From positions 4,111,916-4,175,915 of the forward strand of contig NC_030851.1 in the NCBI RefSeq assembly GCF_000208745.1: a stretch of 64,000 bases of DNA, written 5' to 3'. Positions 62,440-64,000 of this stretch are shown piece after piece. A program made the translations under genes and the position numbers. The DNA comes from Theobroma cacao. Its lineage: Eukaryota > Streptophyta > Magnoliopsida > Malvales > Malvaceae. The notes under the pieces were generated by a model. The model was given only the letters and a program-made list of their open reading frames with translations. It was not told the origin of the DNA and ran no database searches. Numbering within the stretch: the first letter of the stretch is position 1; each line of letters starts with the position of its first letter.

Positions 62440-63115
62440 AGATATTATTAATTGTGACGGATTATTTTATTAATGACAGTATATATTAGAAATCGGTGAC
62501 AGATTGTTTTTTTCATTAGTGACAGAAATTCTTAAAAAATCAATGACAAATTTTTTTATTAGTGACGGAATCTAGTAATTCATAAACATAAGTTATAACA
62601 AATTTAGTGACAATAGTGTTTAAATAGTGACAAATTTGTGACAGAATAAGGGACAATTGTCTTTTGTGATAGAAATTTATGACAAAAAATAATGACATTA
62701 TTCACATATTGTGACAAATACTAGTGACAAAACTAGTGATAATATTATCACATTGTGACAAATATTAGTGATGGAATTAGTGACAAAATAGATTTCATGA
62801 CATAATGTTGTGACAAAATGAGTTACAATATTTTACAATTGTGACAGAATATTGTGACGGATTTAGTGACTGTTTTTTTAAATTTGTGATGGAATGAAGA
62901 ACGGTTAGTTGCCCAAATTGACAAAAAATTGTGAAAAAAATTACTTTAATTTGTGACAATAAATTCGTTACGAAATAGTGACGAATTTGATAAATTTGTG
63001 ACAAAAGTATCAGTGAGGCGACTTACAGTGTAGGAAATATCCATCACAATTTTCGTCACTGATTTCTATTTGTGAAGGATTTTGGACTTTCTGTGATGGA
63101 AGAAACCATCACAGA
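62440..63115. repeat. Right subterminal repeats of CACTA element
   Basis: Dense TGTGACAAA/TGTGACAGA-type words, here mostly in one orientation, plus GTGACGGA variants, ending just before the right terminal repeat. Confidence 0.85.
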
Positions 63116-63135
63116 AACCAATTTTTCTGGTAGTG

Positions 63136-63945
63136 GGAGTTGTAGCTGGCTTTGCCCCAAGAAGACCATGCTCTTGAAGAAGATCAAGTGTATATTTCCT
63201 CTGACAAATGAAAATGCCTTTAAAAGATCTAGCTACTTCAAGACCTAAGAAGTATTTAATAGCTTTAAGATCTTTCAACTTAAATCGAGAACCGAGATAG
63301 GTCTTTACATCAATAGCTAACTGACTAGAACTAGTAGCAATTATGATGTCATTCACATAAACAAGCAATGCTATAAAGCCACCATCCTCTTTGTTCAATG
63401 TAGACAAAGAATAATCTGAAAAAGATTGATGAAAACCACACTAAAGTAGGACAATGGTGAACTTGGCATTCCATTGCCTAAAAGCTTGTTTAAACCATAT
63501 AGAGATTGATGTAGCTTATAGACAAGCTTAGCATTGGATGCATGCTCCCCCTTGACCTTAAAACCAAGAGGTAAAGTCATGTAAACTTCTTCGTCTAAAT
63601 CCCCATTTAGGAAAGCATTGTTAATGTCCAATTGAGATAAACATCGACTTTTAGCTACTGTTAAGGCTAATAAAATTCTAACGTAGTTTGTTTAGCAACA
63701 GGGATAAACGGTTTTTGATAGTCAAACCTTTCAACTTGGTTATAACCTTTAGCTATAAGATGAGTTTTATACCTTTCAACACTACCATCAGCTCTCATTT
63801 TGACTTTGTATACCCATTTACAATCAATAGGATGAGAATTAGAGGGTAAAGGGACTATACTCCATGTTCCATTATCCTTTAAAGTAGTCAATTTAGTTGT
63901 CATAGCTTTGTTGGTATATGCCTTTGAGCCAATTGGATTGATCAA
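63136..63945 (-). pseudogene. Copia pol, reverse transcriptase part
   Basis: Three overlapping minus-strand frames give the RVT_2 order: DNGTWSIVPLPSNSHPIDCK, KWVYKVKMRADGS, RYKTHLIAKGYNQ (63667-63945), then MDINNAFLNGDLDEEVYMTL, LVYKLHQSLYGL (63395-63631), then ALLVYVNDIIIA and FKLKDLKAIKYFLGLEVARS (63136-63407). The catalytic YVDD box reads YVND, and two frameshifts are needed, so it is inactive. Its downstream end meets the CACTA insertion at the GGA duplication. Confidence 0.88.
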
Positions 63946-63946
63946 G

Positions 63947-63948
<2 letters not shown>

Positions 63949-63994
<46 letters not shown>
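63949..63994. repeat. (AT)n microsatellite
   Basis: About 23 AT units within the copia element, next to the right window edge. Confidence 0.97.
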
Positions 63995-63997
<3 letters not shown>

Positions 63998-64000
63998 ATT

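Larger units (their letters stand above)
60005..63135 (+). mobile_element. CACTA (En/Spm) DNA transposon, non-autonomous, intact ends
   Basis: The element begins CACTACCAGAAA (60005) and ends TTTCTGGTAGTG (63135), perfect 12-bp terminal inverted repeats. It is flanked by GGA at 60002-60004 and GGA at 63136-63138, the 3-bp target duplication made by CACTA elements. Both ends carry dense subterminal repeats of TGTGACAGA/GTGACAAA type. The 3,131-bp interior holds remnants of the En/Spm accessory protein but no DDE transposase, so movement would need a helper. The insertion splits the reverse transcriptase/RNase H reading of the copia element, so it is younger than that element. Confidence 0.93.
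58831..64000 (-). mobile_element. Ty1/copia retrotransposon, minus orientation, runs off the right edge
   Basis: One LTR (58831-59216), a purine-rich tract next to it (AAAAGAAAAGC on the minus strand, about 59217-59228), then RNase H and reverse transcriptase sequence in minus orientation up to 63945. The pol reading is interrupted by the CACTA element at 60005-63135. The integrase, gag and 5' LTR would lie beyond the window. Stops and frameshifts show it is defective. Confidence 0.88.

Overview
The window looks like nuclear DNA of a flowering plant, most likely a rosid eudicot. The DNA is AT-rich, genes have short GT-AG introns, and it holds plant-specific families (a laccase with a miR397 site, pectinesterase, RADIALIS-like SANT factor, CIB-type bHLH, plant polyphenol oxidase). 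Decayed plant retroelements and DNA transposons lie between the genes. I cannot name the species. Exon coordinates were derived by hand from splice signals and frame continuity; no search or alignment was run.

Layout. 0-12 kb is mostly debris: a broken syntaxin (SYP112-like) copy, a hAT-like insertion, two LINE RNase H remnants, a polyphenol oxidase (PPO) C-terminal fragment, a Helitron-like 3' end, a decayed copia element with an in-frame 27-bp gag repeat, and a truncated A-tailed retroposon with target duplications. 13-19 kb holds an intact two-exon PPO gene and a tandem PPO pseudogene that has lost exactly the catalytic domain. 19-24 kb has two minus-strand secreted cell-wall genes: a six-exon laccase (562 aa) and a five-exon pectinesterase (338 aa). 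Around 25.5 kb is a strong candidate box C/D snoRNA behind a site II/telo-box promoter. 27.6-29.8 kb is a universal-stress-protein gene (177 aa). 33.9-35.9 kb is a CIB1/bHLH63-like gene (minus, 430 aa). About 11 kb without a convincing gene follows. 47.4-51.2 kb is a 12-exon AATF/Bfr2 ribosome-biogenesis gene (408 aa). 54.8-55.8 kb is a RADIALIS-like gene (95 aa), and 56.6-58.1 kb an alpha/beta hydrolase (minus, 316 aa). 58.8 kb to the right edge is a copia retrotransposon in minus orientation, split by a 3.1-kb CACTA transposon with intact ends and a GGA target duplication.

Links between genes. The PPO copies are a local duplication series. Laccase and pectinesterase are both apoplastic cell-wall enzymes, but their adjacency need not mean co-function. 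The snoRNA candidate and the AATF gene both serve ribosome biogenesis and carry the same promoter signature (site II plus telo-box). The most interesting items are the snoRNA with two adjacent rRNA-complementary segments, the PPO whose N-terminus is a membrane/secretory signal instead of a plastid transit peptide, the PPO pseudogene fusing the N-terminus to the KFDV domain, and the nested CACTA-in-copia structure.
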